Shown here: positions 63,575 through 64,000 of the stretch, one piece after another | How positions within the stretch are numbered: position 1 is the stretch's first letter | Layout: every line of letters starts with the position of its first letter | Assembly: GCF_029892045.1 (NCBI RefSeq) | Contig: NZ_CP120368.1 | Span: 1,176,001-1,240,000, forward strand | DNA length: 64,000 nucleotides | Origin: Sinorhizobium numidicum | GTDB lineage: Bacteria; Pseudomonadota; Alphaproteobacteria; Rhizobiales; Rhizobiaceae | Direction: 5' to 3' | Made by a program: the position numbers and the translations under genes | The notes under the pieces: generated by a model | Told to the model about the DNA's origin: nothing | The model's database searches: none | What the model saw: only the letters and a program-made list of their open reading frames with translations

Positions 63575-64000
63575 GCTCTCATTTCCTCTTTGTTGCGGCG
63601 ATAGTGGCGTCTCGCCTTCGTACGATTGCCGCAAACGGCCATGTCGCACCAGGTTCGGCTCCGGTTGCGGCTGCGGTCGAGAAACAGCCACTCGCAATTG
63701 GGGCATATCTTCAGCCGATCTGGTTCCGGATCGGCTGCGAGGCTGAGCGCCGAATGCGCAGCGGCCGCGTCGAGTGTGATGTATTCGCCTTTGTACGGCG
63801 GCTGGCGCAGGATCGTCGCAATCGCCTCAAGCAGATCCGCCAGCAAATCGGGCCGGTTTTCGGCCCGGCCACGGGCTCGAAAATATTGGTCCGTCGCCTC
63901 CCGCAAACCTATGAGCAATCCGCGGTTTTCGGGGCGCGCCGGAACAAGCATGCCGAAGCGCTGCCTTTCCGCGCCGTGACGATTGGCGGCCTCGGCAAAG
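63571..64000 (-). CDS. CGNR zinc-finger protein with ABATE-like domain, 5' truncated
   Basis: Reading frame is open to the window edge, so the N terminus lies outside; the ATG at 63951 is internal. The C-terminal CGNR motif, CPNCEWLFLDRSRNRSRTWCDMAVCGNRTKARRHYRR, holds four zinc Cys (CPNC...CDMAVC), typical of stress-induced transcription factor-like proteins. The preceding helices resemble the ABATE domain. Likely DNA-binding regulator; target unknown. Coupled to the lipoprotein gene downstream. Confidence 0.85.
   Translation of the reverse strand, partial: FAEAANRHGAERQRFGMLVPARPENRGLLIGLREATDQYFRARGRAENRPDLLADLLEAIATILRQPPYKGEYITLDAAAAHSALSLAADPEPDRLKICPNCEWLFLDRSRNRSRTWCDMAVCGNRTKARRHYRRNKEEMRA

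Overview
The window is GC-rich core chromosome of an alphaproteobacterium of the Rhizobiaceae, most likely Ensifer/Sinorhizobium. This rests on protein content and gene order (lptF-lptG-lptD-surA-pdxA-rsmA; rpsF-rpsR-DUF2232-rplI; fabD-fabG-acpP-fabF), on short-type Psd beside PssA, and on six copies of a roughly 105-bp two-palindrome intergenic element that matches the Rhizobium-specific mosaic element RIME1. I see no phage, IS, integron, CRISPR, rRNA or tRNA genes, and every recognised gene looks intact apart from the two cut by the window edges.

Layout. 1-8.3 kb: the end of nadC, sodC, a tight minus-strand operon (ygfZ, HD hydrolase, tyrosine phosphatase, NadQ-like Nudix regulator), two rhizobial hypotheticals, a DUF2385/TIGR02301 protein overlapping a Nudix hydrolase, the HMCES/YedK protease and a 55-aa ORF. 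8.4-16 kb: cysS, preceded by a promoter-like site and a candidate 14-codon leader peptide with two Cys codons; a translationally coupled run of three GFA-fold zinc proteins and proline iminopeptidase; cimA, rarD and a LOG-family gene. 16-30 kb: a LysM protein, an Atm1-type exporter, psd-pssA, an SDR, purF, cvpA, radA, alr, then an AraC regulator with azlCD. 30-36 kb: dnaB, the rpsF-rpsR-DUF2232-rplI operon and an aldo/keto reductase. 36-43 kb: fatty-acid synthesis (fabD, fabG, acpP, fabF), mltG, yicC and gmk. 43-53 kb: the minus-strand LPS-transport/outer-membrane operon, divergent from pepA-holC. 53-64 kb: a sugar 1-dehydrogenase, a double-GNAT protein, an ABC-F ATPase, two tandem small secreted YYxG paralogues, a large ligase-carrier-acyltransferase fusion, DinB, GST, ndk, a lipoprotein and a CGNR zinc-finger protein.

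How the genes fit together. Much of the window serves the envelope: phospholipid synthesis (psd/pssA), fatty acids (fab genes), LPS export (LptF/G/D with a SurA-like chaperone), peptidoglycan (alr, mltG, LysM). The rest covers replication and repair (dnaB, radA, holC, YedK) and nucleotide metabolism (purF, gmk, ndk).

The observations most worth following are: (i) the 893-aa AMP-ligase/carrier/acyltransferase-3 fusion at 58321-61002; (ii) the cysteine leader peptide ahead of cysS; (iii) a duplicated 19-bp site in front of both araC and azlC; (iv) the YYxG secreted pair; and (v) the tandem GFA genes. All functional names come from motif recognition by eye; no database search was run.
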